23,254 nt of DNA. Source: JANRJY01 sp033763735 (lineage in GTDB: Bacteria > Bacteroidota > Bacteroidia > Cytophagales > UBA9547). Position numbers and translations under genes: made by a program. Location of the stretch: NCBI GenBank assembly GCA_033763735.1, contig JANRJY010000089.1, positions 1 to 23,254 of the forward strand, given 5' to 3'. Position 1 is the first letter of the stretch, and each line of letters starts with the position of its first letter. The notes under the pieces are model-generated. The model had not been told where the DNA came from. It made no database searches and worked only from the letters and a program-made list of their open reading frames with translations. Positions 1-6,841 of the stretch are shown here, in pieces.

Positions 1-142
1 TCTTACCTTTGTTCCAAGAGAAAACTTCGACACAACACCTTTGTTGCCGAAATTGAAAACGGGCTTTGCAGCCTTCATGTCGAAACTTTATGCTGGTGTG
101 CCACCAGCCCGTTTCAACATTCGGCAACAACCGAGCCATTAC
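1..142. repeat. Right-hand end of structured repeat, copy 1
   Basis: These bases recur at 1272-1413 with 139 of 142 identical; the mismatches are at 91, 100 and 103. The similarity stops sharply after the shared bases ccgagccattac, and different cargo follows each copy. The copy contains an imperfect inverted repeat, 41-65 against 106-130 (21 of 25 pairs), around a small hairpin ctggtg/caccag at the tip. The left part of this copy lies outside the window. By analogy with copy 2, it should be the end of a roughly 0.5-kb palindrome-rich element. Confidence 0.9.
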
Positions 143-183
143 TTGAAATTTTGGGAAACATTACAAATATTCTAACAACTCAC

Positions 184-213
184 TTGTTAATGTTCCATTA
201 TTAGTTAACTTTG
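184..213 (+). promoter_or_regulatory. Bacteroidota-type promoter of the HigBA operon
   Basis: A perfect TAnnTTTG -7 element (taactttg, 206-213) is preceded by a ttg at 184-186 with 19 bp between, which fits the Bacteroidota -33/-7 pattern. Transcription would start near 220. That leaves only about 10 bases before the TTG at 230, so the toxin message would be nearly leaderless. Confidence 0.5.
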
Positions 214-229
214 CATTAAAAATTACAAC

Positions 230-589
230 TTGGACAAAGTTAGAAGTGTTAAGTTTTATAAAAATTATTTCAAAGATTTCTTTGAGCAACAAACTGAAAA
301 AGTAAAGGGAAAAATTGACCATGTTTTATTTGTTGTGGCAGTAACAGAAAGGATTCCTAAGAAGTTTATGGAGCATATAACTGGTACAGATGGTCTTTAT
401 GAAATAAGAGTTGAATATAGTAGTAATATATATAGAATATTTTGTTGTTTTGATGAAGGTAAACTTGTTGTAGTCTTTAACGCATTTCAAAAGAAGACAC
501 AAAAAACACCTTCTGGTGAAATAGAAAAAGCACTTAAAATTAAGGATGAGTATTTTAAAGAAAAACTAGAATATGGAACTAAAAAATAA
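230..589 (+). CDS. HigB/Gp49-like toxin of a type II TA system
   Basis: A 119-residue protein of the RelE/HigB superfamily (phage-derived Gp49-like, PF05973 type). The visible family signature is LYEIR at residues 56-60, YRIF at 68-71 and FQKKTQKTP at 86-94, followed by a C-terminal helix rich in Lys and Glu. Family members are mRNA interferases that cut translated mRNA at the ribosome and are neutralised by the antitoxin encoded next to them. The start is taken as TTG at 230. The next ATG (368) would remove the first 46 residues, including the conserved KFYKNYF strand, so it is unlikely. The stop overlaps the antitoxin start by 17 bases, which implies translational coupling. The toxin-first order is typical of higBA. 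Activity is inferred from the family only. Confidence 0.85.
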   Translation: MDKVRSVKFYKNYFKDFFEQQTEKVKGKIDHVLFVVAVTERIPKKFMEHITGTDGLYEIRVEYSSNIYRIFCCFDEGKLVVVFNAFQKKTQKTPSGEIEKALKIKDEYFKEKLEYGTKK

Positions 590-884
590 AAACTCAGATA
601 ATTTAACCTCACTCGAAGAACATTTTGACTCTAGATATGGAAAAATTGGTTCTAAAAAAAGAACAGATTTTGAAATAAAGGCAAAAGCATTTGCGATAGG
701 TGAGGTAATAAAAGAAGAACGCAGATTGCACTCAATGACTCAAGAACAACTTGCTGAGAAAACAGGTACAAAAAAAAGTTTTATATCAAGGATTGAAAAT
801 GGACACAGTGATATACAATTGTCAACCTTGTACAAATTATTAGAATTAGGTTTAGGAAAACAGCTAATATTGACAATAAAATAA
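573..884 (+). CDS. HigA-like XRE antitoxin
   Basis: A 103-residue protein with a Cro/C1-type helix-turn-helix at about residues 55-94 (MTQEQLAEKTGTKKSFISRI, then a helix ending TLYKLLELG). The first 45 residues are polar and charged, and are the likely toxin-wrapping segment. In this family the antitoxin binds and silences the HigB toxin and represses the operon promoter. The gene begins inside the toxin ORF (17-base overlap) and ends about 15 bases before the palindrome-rich repeat at 900. The pair is therefore a neat two-gene cargo between two copies of the repeat. Confidence 0.87.
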   Translation: MELKNKNSDNLTSLEEHFDSRYGKIGSKKRTDFEIKAKAFAIGEVIKEERRLHSMTQEQLAEKTGTKKSFISRIENGHSDIQLSTLYKLLELGLGKQLILTIK

Positions 885-899
885 AACTTCAAGTAACAT

Positions 900-1009
900 G
901 CTATTTATTAAAGAATGGGTCTTGTTGGTAGGTCGTAGTTTTTCTCTCCTGAGTAGTGTGTCTCGTGGGATAGTTTCGCAGCCCTTTCTCCCATTCTTTC
1001 ATAAATAGC
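900..1009. repeat. Long hairpin directly downstream of higA
   Basis: Bases 900-919 (gctatttattaaagaatggg) pair with 990-1009 (cccattctttcataaatagc) at 19 of 20 positions, around a 70-base loop. It lies 15 bases after the antitoxin stop and could end transcription, but there is no T-run after the right arm. It is the first of three consecutive palindromic blocks (900-1009, 1016-1228, 1227-1411). I treat it as the beginning of copy 2 of the structured repeat. Confidence 0.75.
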
Positions 1010-1015
1010 CGTCCG

Positions 1016-1228
1016 TTGGGCAAAATTTTACAAACGCGCACGATTTATTCGCTAACTCATTTATGTATATGCTACTTGGAATACCTGCTACATTTAACCT
1101 AAGCTTTGTCCTGCCAAGCAGCATATACAACATTCGTTTCTCAACTCAATATCCGAATAAATCGTTCCCTTCGCACACGGATGCTTCATGCTCGTGCCTC
1201 GCATTCCCGCATCCTAAATTTTGCCCAA
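1016..1228. repeat. Nested palindrome, three concentric stems
   Basis: Three inverted-repeat pairs are nested in order. The outer arms are 1016-1028 (ttgggcaaaattt) and 1216-1228. The middle arms are 1041-1051 (cgatttattcg) and 1154-1164. The inner arms are 1065-1079 (gtatatgctacttgg) and 1114-1128, with 14 of 15 paired. The unpaired segments are internal loops, as expected for one long folded single strand or cruciform. Open frames crossing this block (for example 1063-1425 and 1186-1446) have no recognisable protein features. They read through the palindromes on both strands, so I do not call genes here. Confidence 0.75.
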
Positions 1229-1271
1229 TGGCTCGGTTGATGCAAATGCCCGTTTTCTGCTTCGTTCTTTT

Positions 1272-1413
1272 TCTTACCTTTGTTCCAAGAGAAAACTTCG
1301 ACACAACACCTTTGTTGCCGAAATTGAAAACGGGCTTTGCAGCCTTCATGTCGAAACTTTACGCTGGTGTCCCTCCAGCCCGTTTCAACATTCGGCAACA
1401 ACCGAGCCATTAC
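1272..1413. repeat. Structured repeat, copy 2 (direct repeat of 1-142)
   Basis: This is the second copy of the 142-bp repeat. An outer stem, 1227-1239 (aatggctcggttg) with 1399-1411, encloses an inner imperfect stem, 1312-1336 with 1377-1401. In copy 1 the tip hairpin is perfect (ctggtg/caccag); here two of the three mismatches fall in the tip and weaken it. After 1413 the sequence changes completely from copy 1 and leads into the restriction-modification operon. Confidence 0.9.
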
Positions 1414-1682
1414 CAGCAAGCGTAGGACGACAGACACGAGCATCAAAGACCGACCTTAAATCGACAAACATTTCGCTGTTCGTTGACACAAACCGACCTG
1501 ACTTTTCCGACACCCAAGCCGACCCAAAAGGGTTTAAAAAATTTTCCCACCGCACATTTTAAAAAATGATTTTATGCATACCCACATTGGCACATTTGCA
1601 AAACCGCACAAGCCAACACACGACCCAAGTTTTGCAAAAGAGCCAATTTTCCACAGCTCAAAAAAAGAATGAAAATTTAATT
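1414..1682 (+). other. Non-coding leader upstream of the R-M operon
   Basis: No convincing gene is visible. The stretch holds a ten-base inverted repeat, tttgcaaaac at 1595-1604 with gttttgcaaa at 1629-1638. A shorter nested pair, ttggc at 1587-1591 with gccaa at 1612-1616, sits beside it. The region is CA-rich and richer in GC than the genes on either side, which suggests it belongs to the repeat or cassette boundary rather than to the R-M genes. Confidence 0.5.
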
Positions 1683-1722
1683 CACTTTCAAAAAGTGTTT
1701 TATATTTGTCAAATAATGACAA
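1683..1722 (+). promoter_or_regulatory. Promoter and candidate operators of the R-M operon
   Basis: A TAnnTTTG element (tatatttg, 1701-1708) lies about 35 bases before the control-protein ATG. Two dyads flank or overlap it: cacttt/aaagtg (1683-1688, 1692-1697) just upstream, and ttgtca/tgacaa (1706-1711, 1717-1722) covering the end of the -7 element and the likely start site. This position suits autorepression by the XRE protein encoded first in the operon. I see no clear -33 TTG. The binding assignment is inference. Confidence 0.45.
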
Positions 1723-1741
1723 GTCTAAATTTGCAAGTCGA

Positions 1742-2080
1742 ATGAAAACCAGTTTTGGAGAATACATCAGGAAATTAAGGACAGAGAACGGAATGACTTT
1801 AACACAGTTAGCCGCTCAACTGGAATTGGACTCAGCTAATTTGAGCAAAATTGAGAACGGAAAAAGAGAGTTTGACGAAAAACGACTTGAAAAACTTGCC
1901 ACAGTTTTCAGTCTAAAACTTGTAGACATCAAAACAGAATTTTTCAGCGACCTTTTCGCAAAAAAGATTTACGAAAACAATTGCTCAATGGAAACTCTAA
2001 TGGTAGCAGAGGAAAAAGTAAACTACCTAAAAAGTAAGAATGTAAAACAAGGAGAAATAAAGTTTAACACAAATGCTTAA
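1742..2080 (+). CDS. XRE-family control protein of the R-M operon
   Basis: A 112-residue protein with an N-terminal Cro/C1 helix-turn-helix at about residues 5-60. The recognition segment reads MTLTQLAAQLELDSANLSKI and is followed by ENGKREFDEKRLEKLA. A 50-residue charged helical tail may serve dimerisation. The frame is open from a TTG at 1706, but that codon overlaps the -7 promoter element and the probable start of transcription, so ATG 1742 is chosen. The stop overlaps the first methyltransferase start by 8 bases. A small XRE protein heading an R-M operon is the usual position of a C (controller) protein, which times endonuclease expression after methylation. It is somewhat longer than typical C proteins of about 80 residues. 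Confidence 0.8.
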   Translation: MKTSFGEYIRKLRTENGMTLTQLAAQLELDSANLSKIENGKREFDEKRLEKLATVFSLKLVDIKTEFFSDLFAKKIYENNCSMETLMVAEEKVNYLKSKNVKQGEIKFNTNA

Positions 2081-3113
2081 AGCAAAACCGACTGTAATAG
2101 ATTTGTTTTGTGGTTGTGGGGGACTTTCGTATGGCTTTATTGAGGCTGGATATGAAGTTTTACTTGGTATTGACCATTGGCAAGATGCCATAAAAACTTT
2201 TGAACACAATCACAAAGGTTCAACAGGTTTGGTTGCAGACTTATTTAACGAAACACCAAAAGAAATAAGCAAAAAGACAGGGATAAATAAGGCAGACATC
2301 ATCATTGGAGGTCCTCCTTGTCAAGGTTTTTCTATTGCTGGAAAAAGAATTGTAGATGATGAAAGAAATAAACTCTATAAATCATTTGTGAGTTTTGTTG
2401 AGTTTTACGAACCACAAGTTTTCCTAATGGAAAACGTGCCAAACATTGTTTCAATGGGCAAAGGTGTTGTTAAAGACAACATCATTGAAGATTTTCAAAA
2501 ATTGGGCTACAATGTCGTTTACAAAGTGCTTTTAGCATCTGAATTTGGCGTTCCACAAAACAGAAGGAGAGCTATTTTCATAGGAACAAAAGGAAAAGAA
2601 AGCTTCAAATTCCCTGAAATTAAAAACCCTGAATTTGTTTCATCTAGTGAAGCCATTTCTGATTTACCTGAAAAATCAATTGCAGACGGGGCAAGATATC
2701 CAAGTAAAGCAAAATCTGAATATCAAGAAAAAATTCGTAAAGGATCAAAAGGTTTGTACAATCACGAAATTACAAATCACAATGACCAAACGATTGAAAT
2801 TATATCAATGGTTTCTGATGGTGGGAATTATAAAAACCTGCCCGAACATCTTCACAAAACAAGAAATGTAAATATTGCTTGGACAAGGCTTAACAGCAAA
2901 AAGCCAAGTTTCACAATAGACACAGGTCACAGACATCATTTTCATTACAAATTTAATCGTGTTCCGACAGTTCGAGAAAGTGCAAGGATTCAATCGTTTC
3001 CTGACTCTTTCATTTTTTTGGGCAGCAAAACAAGTCAATATAAACAAGTTGGTAATGCTGTTCCTCCCCTTTTGGCGGAGGTATTGGCTAAATCATTGAA
3101 AATATATTTATGA
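2073..3113 (+). CDS. DNA cytosine-5 methyltransferase 1 (Dcm family)
   Basis: A 346-residue type II DNA C5-methyltransferase with all main motifs in order. Motif I is FCGCGGLSYGF at 12-22 (AdoMet binding). Motif IV is PPCQGFS with the catalytic Cys83. Motif VI is ENV at 120-122. Motif VIII is QNRRR at 162-166. Motif IX is near 299-310, and motif X is GNAVPP at 327-332. The region of about 172-275 between motifs VIII and IX is the target-recognition domain. It transfers a methyl group from AdoMet to C5 of cytosine within the recognition site, protecting host DNA. The ATG overlaps the control-protein stop, and its own stop overlaps the endonuclease start as ATGA. The specificity cannot be read from sequence. 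Confidence 0.95.
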   Translation: MLKAKPTVIDLFCGCGGLSYGFIEAGYEVLLGIDHWQDAIKTFEHNHKGSTGLVADLFNETPKEISKKTGINKADIIIGGPPCQGFSIAGKRIVDDERNKLYKSFVSFVEFYEPQVFLMENVPNIVSMGKGVVKDNIIEDFQKLGYNVVYKVLLASEFGVPQNRRRAIFIGTKGKESFKFPEIKNPEFVSSSEAISDLPEKSIADGARYPSKAKSEYQEKIRKGSKGLYNHEITNHNDQTIEIISMVSDGGNYKNLPEHLHKTRNVNIAWTRLNSKKPSFTIDTGHRHHFHYKFNRVPTVRESARIQSFPDSFIFLGSKTSQYKQVGNAVPPLLAEVLAKSLKIYL

Positions 3114-4549
3114 GTAAACAACAGAAATATAAAATTCCTGACGAATACTTTTTTCGTTTGCATCACGTAAGACCACGCTTTAAAAATGATGTGGAAGAAG
3201 TTTTACTTTATGTAGCAACCTCTATTTCTGAAATGGATGTATTGCCCGAAAAAGAGTTTAATGCAGTTTTAAACAATGTGCTCTTTGGATTTAAGAAAAA
3301 TGCTTCTTCGACACAAAAAACTATTGATAATTGGAGAACTGAAATTTCAGCCCTTTTTGCCTTTATACAAGAAGAAGACAAACATCTTCAGCCAAGCAAA
3401 ATGGCAATCAGATTAGCAAACAATCAATATTTGGACGAGTTTTTTAATTATTTCCTTTACTCATTCCAATATCCAGGTGGGCATATTAAATCCCACAACA
3501 TAATAAAACAAATTGAAGCAGGTGTAAAATTTAAACCTTGCAACTTCATTTTGCAGTTATTAATTGAAGGCGAAAATCTAACAGGAAAGCCATTTAGTGT
3601 TACATCAGAGGAATTAACCCAATGTGCTTACTTTGATTTGAGAGTTACACGAGACGGAAAACATCCAAAGGATGTTGCCAAAATGATTCTCAAACACAGA
3701 GCCGATAAAATTGAATATGACCACCATTATAACCAATTAAGGGATGAAAAAACAGGTGCTTATCCATCAAAAGGGGATGTTTGCAGATATGCAGGTGATA
3801 TTTTGGATTATATGGTTTTAGCAAACCTTTTGCAACACAAAGGAACGGGTTATTACTACTATCTTAATGATGAAAACAAAGAAGCAATCAATTTTCATTT
3901 GAATAAATCTGTTTGGTTCAATCAATACGATAAATTCTACAAGCAAAAAGAAATAACCAATCCAGAAATTGCGGTAATAGAGGAAAATTGGTTTGCGTTT
4001 GTCAATCAGTTTGATGTCATTGAAGCATTTGCCCCACATCTTGACCAAGCAGAACAAGAAAGTATTTCGGCATTAATTCAAGAGTATTATTCTCGAATGG
4101 CTGGCGACAAAAAAGTGCCCACGAAAATCATTGGAGACTATGGAGAAAGTTTAATCTTGGCTCACGAATACTTGAGAACCAAAGACAAGACAAACAGACA
4201 ACATTTGATTAATAAAATTCCAACACCGCTTGGAGTTGGTTACGATATACAAAGCGTTGAAATTGAAAAGAAAAAACGCTATATCGAAGTAAAAACTACA
4301 AAATCACGTAAAGCAATTACCAATAATCGCTTCAAACTAACTCCAAATGAGTGGGACACAGCCGAAACGATTGGAGATAATTATTTCATTTACTACTTAG
4401 TTGTAAATGAAGGCTCAAAAAATATTTTCGTTATTCAAAACCCTGTAAAGCAATGCGAACAAGGGAATTTGAAAATAGATAAAAATTTAGTAGTTGAATT
4501 TTCTAAAAAGTCAGGACAATGGGAAAAGCTATTAGAAATAAGAAACTAA
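3110..4549 (+). CDS. Predicted restriction endonuclease, DUF3883-like C-terminal nuclease domain
   Basis: A 479-residue protein between two cytosine methyltransferases, in the place of the cognate endonuclease. Residues 1-330 show no motif I recognise and may carry DNA recognition. Residues 338-450 resemble DUF3883: GDYGES at 342-347, GYDIQS at 377-382, YIEVKTT at 391-397, LTPNEW at 410-415, then GDNYFIYYL. Asp379 with Glu393-Val-Lys395 forms a D-(x)n-ExK signature of the PD-(D/E)XK nuclease fold. The GYD...EVKTT and NEW...GDNY pattern is common in uncharacterised nucleases near methyltransferases. The start ATG is within the methyltransferase stop (ATGA), and the 3' end overlaps the next gene by 31 bases. 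The role is inferred from context plus motif. Confidence 0.75.
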   Translation: MSKQQKYKIPDEYFFRLHHVRPRFKNDVEEVLLYVATSISEMDVLPEKEFNAVLNNVLFGFKKNASSTQKTIDNWRTEISALFAFIQEEDKHLQPSKMAIRLANNQYLDEFFNYFLYSFQYPGGHIKSHNIIKQIEAGVKFKPCNFILQLLIEGENLTGKPFSVTSEELTQCAYFDLRVTRDGKHPKDVAKMILKHRADKIEYDHHYNQLRDEKTGAYPSKGDVCRYAGDILDYMVLANLLQHKGTGYYYYLNDENKEAINFHLNKSVWFNQYDKFYKQKEITNPEIAVIEENWFAFVNQFDVIEAFAPHLDQAEQESISALIQEYYSRMAGDKKVPTKIIGDYGESLILAHEYLRTKDKTNRQHLINKIPTPLGVGYDIQSVEIEKKKRYIEVKTTKSRKAITNNRFKLTPNEWDTAETIGDNYFIYYLVVNEGSKNIFVIQNPVKQCEQGNLKIDKNLVVEFSKKSGQWEKLLEIRN

Positions 4550-5556
4550 AAGTAACTTCATTATTCTGCGGATGCGGGGGAATGGATTTAGGAATTCAAG
4601 GTAACTTTAATTTCCTTGGAAAGCATTTTGAAGAATTGCCTTTTGAAGTTGTTTATGCAGCCGATAATGACAGCTATGCAACTTCTATCTACAACAGCAA
4701 TTTTGAGCATAAGTGTGAAATAAAAGATGTTAGAGATATTGTTCCTGGTGATATTCCAGACCACGATATTTTATTGGGCGGTTTTCCTTGTCAATCTTTT
4801 TCTATAAGTGCTCAAAATCCTCCACGACTTGGATACAAAGACGATAGAGGAAAACTATTTTTTGAAATGGTGAATGTTTTGAAAGAAAAACAACCTCGCT
4901 TTTTCATTGGAGAAAATGTGAAAGGGCTTTTATCTGCCAACAAAGGAAAGGCATTTCCAATGATTGTAAACGAGTTTAAAAATGCAGGTTATTACATTCA
5001 TCATAAATTGCTTAATGCTTCTGAATTTGGCGTTCCTCAAAAAAGGGAGAGAGTTTTTATGGTTGGTTTTCGTGAGTTTGAGGATTATTTCAATTTCAGA
5101 TTTCCACAACCAATCACATTAAATGGTTCAAAGGTTAAACTAAGACAAGTGATTGACCCACAAGCAGACCTTGACGATAAATGGTTTTTTAGTCAAAGAG
5201 CAGTTGAAGGAATGCTTCGAGTTCGTGAGAAAATGAACAAAGGAAGAGTTCAAGATTTAGAGCAACCTTGCAACACCATTAGTTCACATTTGGCAAAGGT
5301 AAGTTTGAACGGAACAGACCCTGTTTTGATGGTTAACGGAAAATATAGAAGATTTACACCGAGAGAAGCAGCAAACATTCAATCATTCCCTGAATCATTC
5401 AAATTAGAGGTAGTTTCAGAAAACAGACAATACCGAGCAATCGGAAACGCTGTTCCACCAGTTTTGATGTGGCACGTAGCAAATGCTTTGGTAAAATGTT
5501 GTTCGGTTGAGAAACCAAATAAAGTGAAAGAGAAAAAAGAAGAAGTTTTTAGTTAA
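4519..5556 (+). CDS. DNA cytosine-5 methyltransferase 2 (Dcm family)
   Basis: A 345-residue second C5-methyltransferase. Motif I is FCGCGGMDLGI at 16-26. Motif IV is GGFPCQSFS with catalytic Cys91. ENV is at 132-134, QKRER at 174-178, and motif X is GNAVPP at 309-314. The presumed target-recognition segment (about 184-275) is short. It shares the motif framework with the first methyltransferase but little sequence between motifs, so it is not a recent tandem copy. The ATG at 4519 lies 31 bases inside the endonuclease gene and puts motif I at the usual distance from the N-terminus. Two different C5 enzymes with one nuclease suggest an asymmetric recognition site needing one enzyme per strand, or overlapping specificities. 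The last 15 residues are Lys/Glu-rich and outside the fold. Confidence 0.95.
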   Translation: MGKAIRNKKLKVTSLFCGCGGMDLGIQGNFNFLGKHFEELPFEVVYAADNDSYATSIYNSNFEHKCEIKDVRDIVPGDIPDHDILLGGFPCQSFSISAQNPPRLGYKDDRGKLFFEMVNVLKEKQPRFFIGENVKGLLSANKGKAFPMIVNEFKNAGYYIHHKLLNASEFGVPQKRERVFMVGFREFEDYFNFRFPQPITLNGSKVKLRQVIDPQADLDDKWFFSQRAVEGMLRVREKMNKGRVQDLEQPCNTISSHLAKVSLNGTDPVLMVNGKYRRFTPREAANIQSFPESFKLEVVSENRQYRAIGNAVPPVLMWHVANALVKCCSVEKPNKVKEKKEEVFS

Positions 5557-5744
5557 TGATAGACAATGAATTAAATCAATGACCTTACATTTAAAATTAA
5601 AAAATATTTTTTTTATAATTTAATAATATAACCTTGCTCTGCTTAGTTTGCTAAGTAATAATAAATGCTTTCCTTATTCTGTGACTAAGGAAACTATAAT
5701 AATACTGCATCCGGTTGCAAACTCAGTGTAGCTTTAATAATTTT
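5557..5744 (+). other. AT-rich spacer with two hairpins after the R-M operon
   Basis: No gene is evident here. It holds an A/T homopolymer-rich stretch (about 5590-5635). Two perfect small stems follow: cttag/ctaag at 5642-5646 and 5651-5655, and tttcctta/taaggaaa at 5669-5676 and 5686-5693 with a nine-base loop. Neither is followed by a T-run, so a terminator call is uncertain. No third copy of the structured repeat of 1-142 is present, which leaves the right border of the R-M cargo undefined. Confidence 0.4.
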
Positions 5745-5942
5745 ATGCTAAAGACAACAGTGGGATTTCCAATGTCCTCAAAAAACTTGTATTACACTTT
5801 ATTCAAGATAGACAAAAAATATGATTTGAAAAGTGCTATTCTTAAAGCAATTCGTAATAATTCGACAGATTACATAAATCCGCCAATCAACAATATTGGT
5901 TACAAAGGAATTTTAAAGACAAGTAAAGACATTAAAAACTAA
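5745..5942 (+). CDS. Small hypothetical protein
   Basis: An open frame of 65 codons from ATG 5745; a TTG at 5715 would add ten residues. The product is basic (many Lys) with no motif, signal peptide or membrane segment I recognise. It contains the phrase NPPINNIGYKGILK near the C-terminus. It ends 17 bases before the Fic-domain gene on the same strand, so it could be co-transcribed, or it could be a remnant of a decayed gene. It is reported mainly because it occupies an otherwise empty 400-base gap. Confidence 0.3.
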   Translation: MLKTTVGFPMSSKNLYYTLFKIDKKYDLKSAILKAIRNNSTDYINPPINNIGYKGILKTSKDIKN

Positions 5943-5959
5943 CTTGAAGAAGATAGGGT

Positions 5960-6841
5960 ATGAGTTCTAAATCCAAAATATCCATCCGTTTTTTTGACGA
6001 CCGGGAGGTGCGTGCCATTTGGGACGAAGCATTCGCCAAATGGTGGTTTTCGGTATTGGATATTGTGGCGGTCCTACGTGACGAAAGCAATTACACCAAA
6101 AACCGGAACTACTGGAAATACCTCAAAGCCAAGTTGAAGAAAGAAAACAGCCAGTTGGTTAGTGGCACTACCCAACTGAAATTATTGGCAAGCGATGGCA
6201 AACGCTACCTAACTGATATGCTGGATTACAACGGCATTATTGCTCTGGGCAAAGAATTTTCGAGCAAAAAAGCAAACCGCTTTATTGAATGGTTTACCAA
6301 CAGCGATGAAAGCATAGACGGAAAAAGCAAAACAAAGGCATATGCCCTGTTTGAAACTAATTTTATTGACAGCATAGAAGTAGGAACTACCAAAGGGCTG
6401 CAACAAATTCATGCTTATTTGTTTGGCGGCTTGTATGACTTTGCAGGGCAAATAAGAACCAAAAGAATTTCAAAAGGCGGCTACCAGTTTACACCTGCCC
6501 AGTATTTAGCCACGCATTTAAAAACCATAGATGCCATGCCCGAAACTATCATAGAAGAAATATCCGATAAATATGCCGACATGAACAGGGCACACCCTTT
6601 TATGGAAGGCAATGGCAGAAGCACACGGATATGGCTGGATTTGATGCTGAAAAAACACCTGAAATGCTGTGTGGACTGGAGTAAAATAAGCAAAGCAGAT
6701 TATATGAATGCCATGATAATAAGCACAGTGGACAGCAGCGAACTATTGAAACTGCTTAAAAGAGCCTTAACTACCGACATACACAGCCGTGAAATGTATA
6801 TGAAGGGTATTGATTACTCCTATTACTATGAAGAAAACTAG
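5960..6841 (+). CDS. BRO-N / Fic domain fusion protein
   Basis: A 293-residue protein. Residues 5-115 match the BRO-N/phage antirepressor pattern: F-D-x-R-E-V-R-x-I-W-D, W-W-F-S-V-L-D-I-V-A-V-L, YWKYLKAKLKKE, then DGKRYLTDMLDYNGI. Residues 125-270 are a Fic domain: LFGGLYDFAGQIRTKRISKG, FTPAQYL, and the catalytic loop HPFMEGNGRSTR at 212-223 with His212, Glu216, Asn218 and Arg220 present. An intact HPFx(D/E)GNGRxxR motif normally means AMP transfer from ATP to a hydroxyl of a target protein. I see no clear (S/T)xxxE(G/N) inhibitory motif at either end. The N-terminal domain is DNA-binding in phage proteins and may supply targeting or autorepression. A short ORF overlaps its 3' end. The target is unknown. 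Confidence 0.85.
   Translation: MSSKSKISIRFFDDREVRAIWDEAFAKWWFSVLDIVAVLRDESNYTKNRNYWKYLKAKLKKENSQLVSGTTQLKLLASDGKRYLTDMLDYNGIIALGKEFSSKKANRFIEWFTNSDESIDGKSKTKAYALFETNFIDSIEVGTTKGLQQIHAYLFGGLYDFAGQIRTKRISKGGYQFTPAQYLATHLKTIDAMPETIIEEISDKYADMNRAHPFMEGNGRSTRIWLDLMLKKHLKCCVDWSKISKADYMNAMIISTVDSSELLKLLKRALTTDIHSREMYMKGIDYSYYYEEN

Noticed and set aside
1014..1229. Integron attC site (gttgggc and gcccaat at the ends)
   Set aside because: The two boxes point the wrong way for attC, which reads RYYYAAC ... GTTRRRY. The distance is long and there is no integron integrase in the window.
900..1413. Retron, HEARO or similar known structured RNA
   Set aside because: No reverse transcriptase, IscB/HNH or other partner gene is adjacent, and I recognise no conserved motif of these RNAs. 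A covariance-model search would be needed.
1063..1562. Several open frames on both strands (60-120 codons)
   Set aside because: They read through palindromic non-coding repeats, have no recognisable domain or ribosome-binding context, and lie on both strands of the same block. They are by-products of the stem sequences.
1706..1741. TTG 1706 as start of the control protein
   Set aside because: The codon overlaps the -7 promoter element and lies before the expected transcription start. ATG 1742 is better placed.
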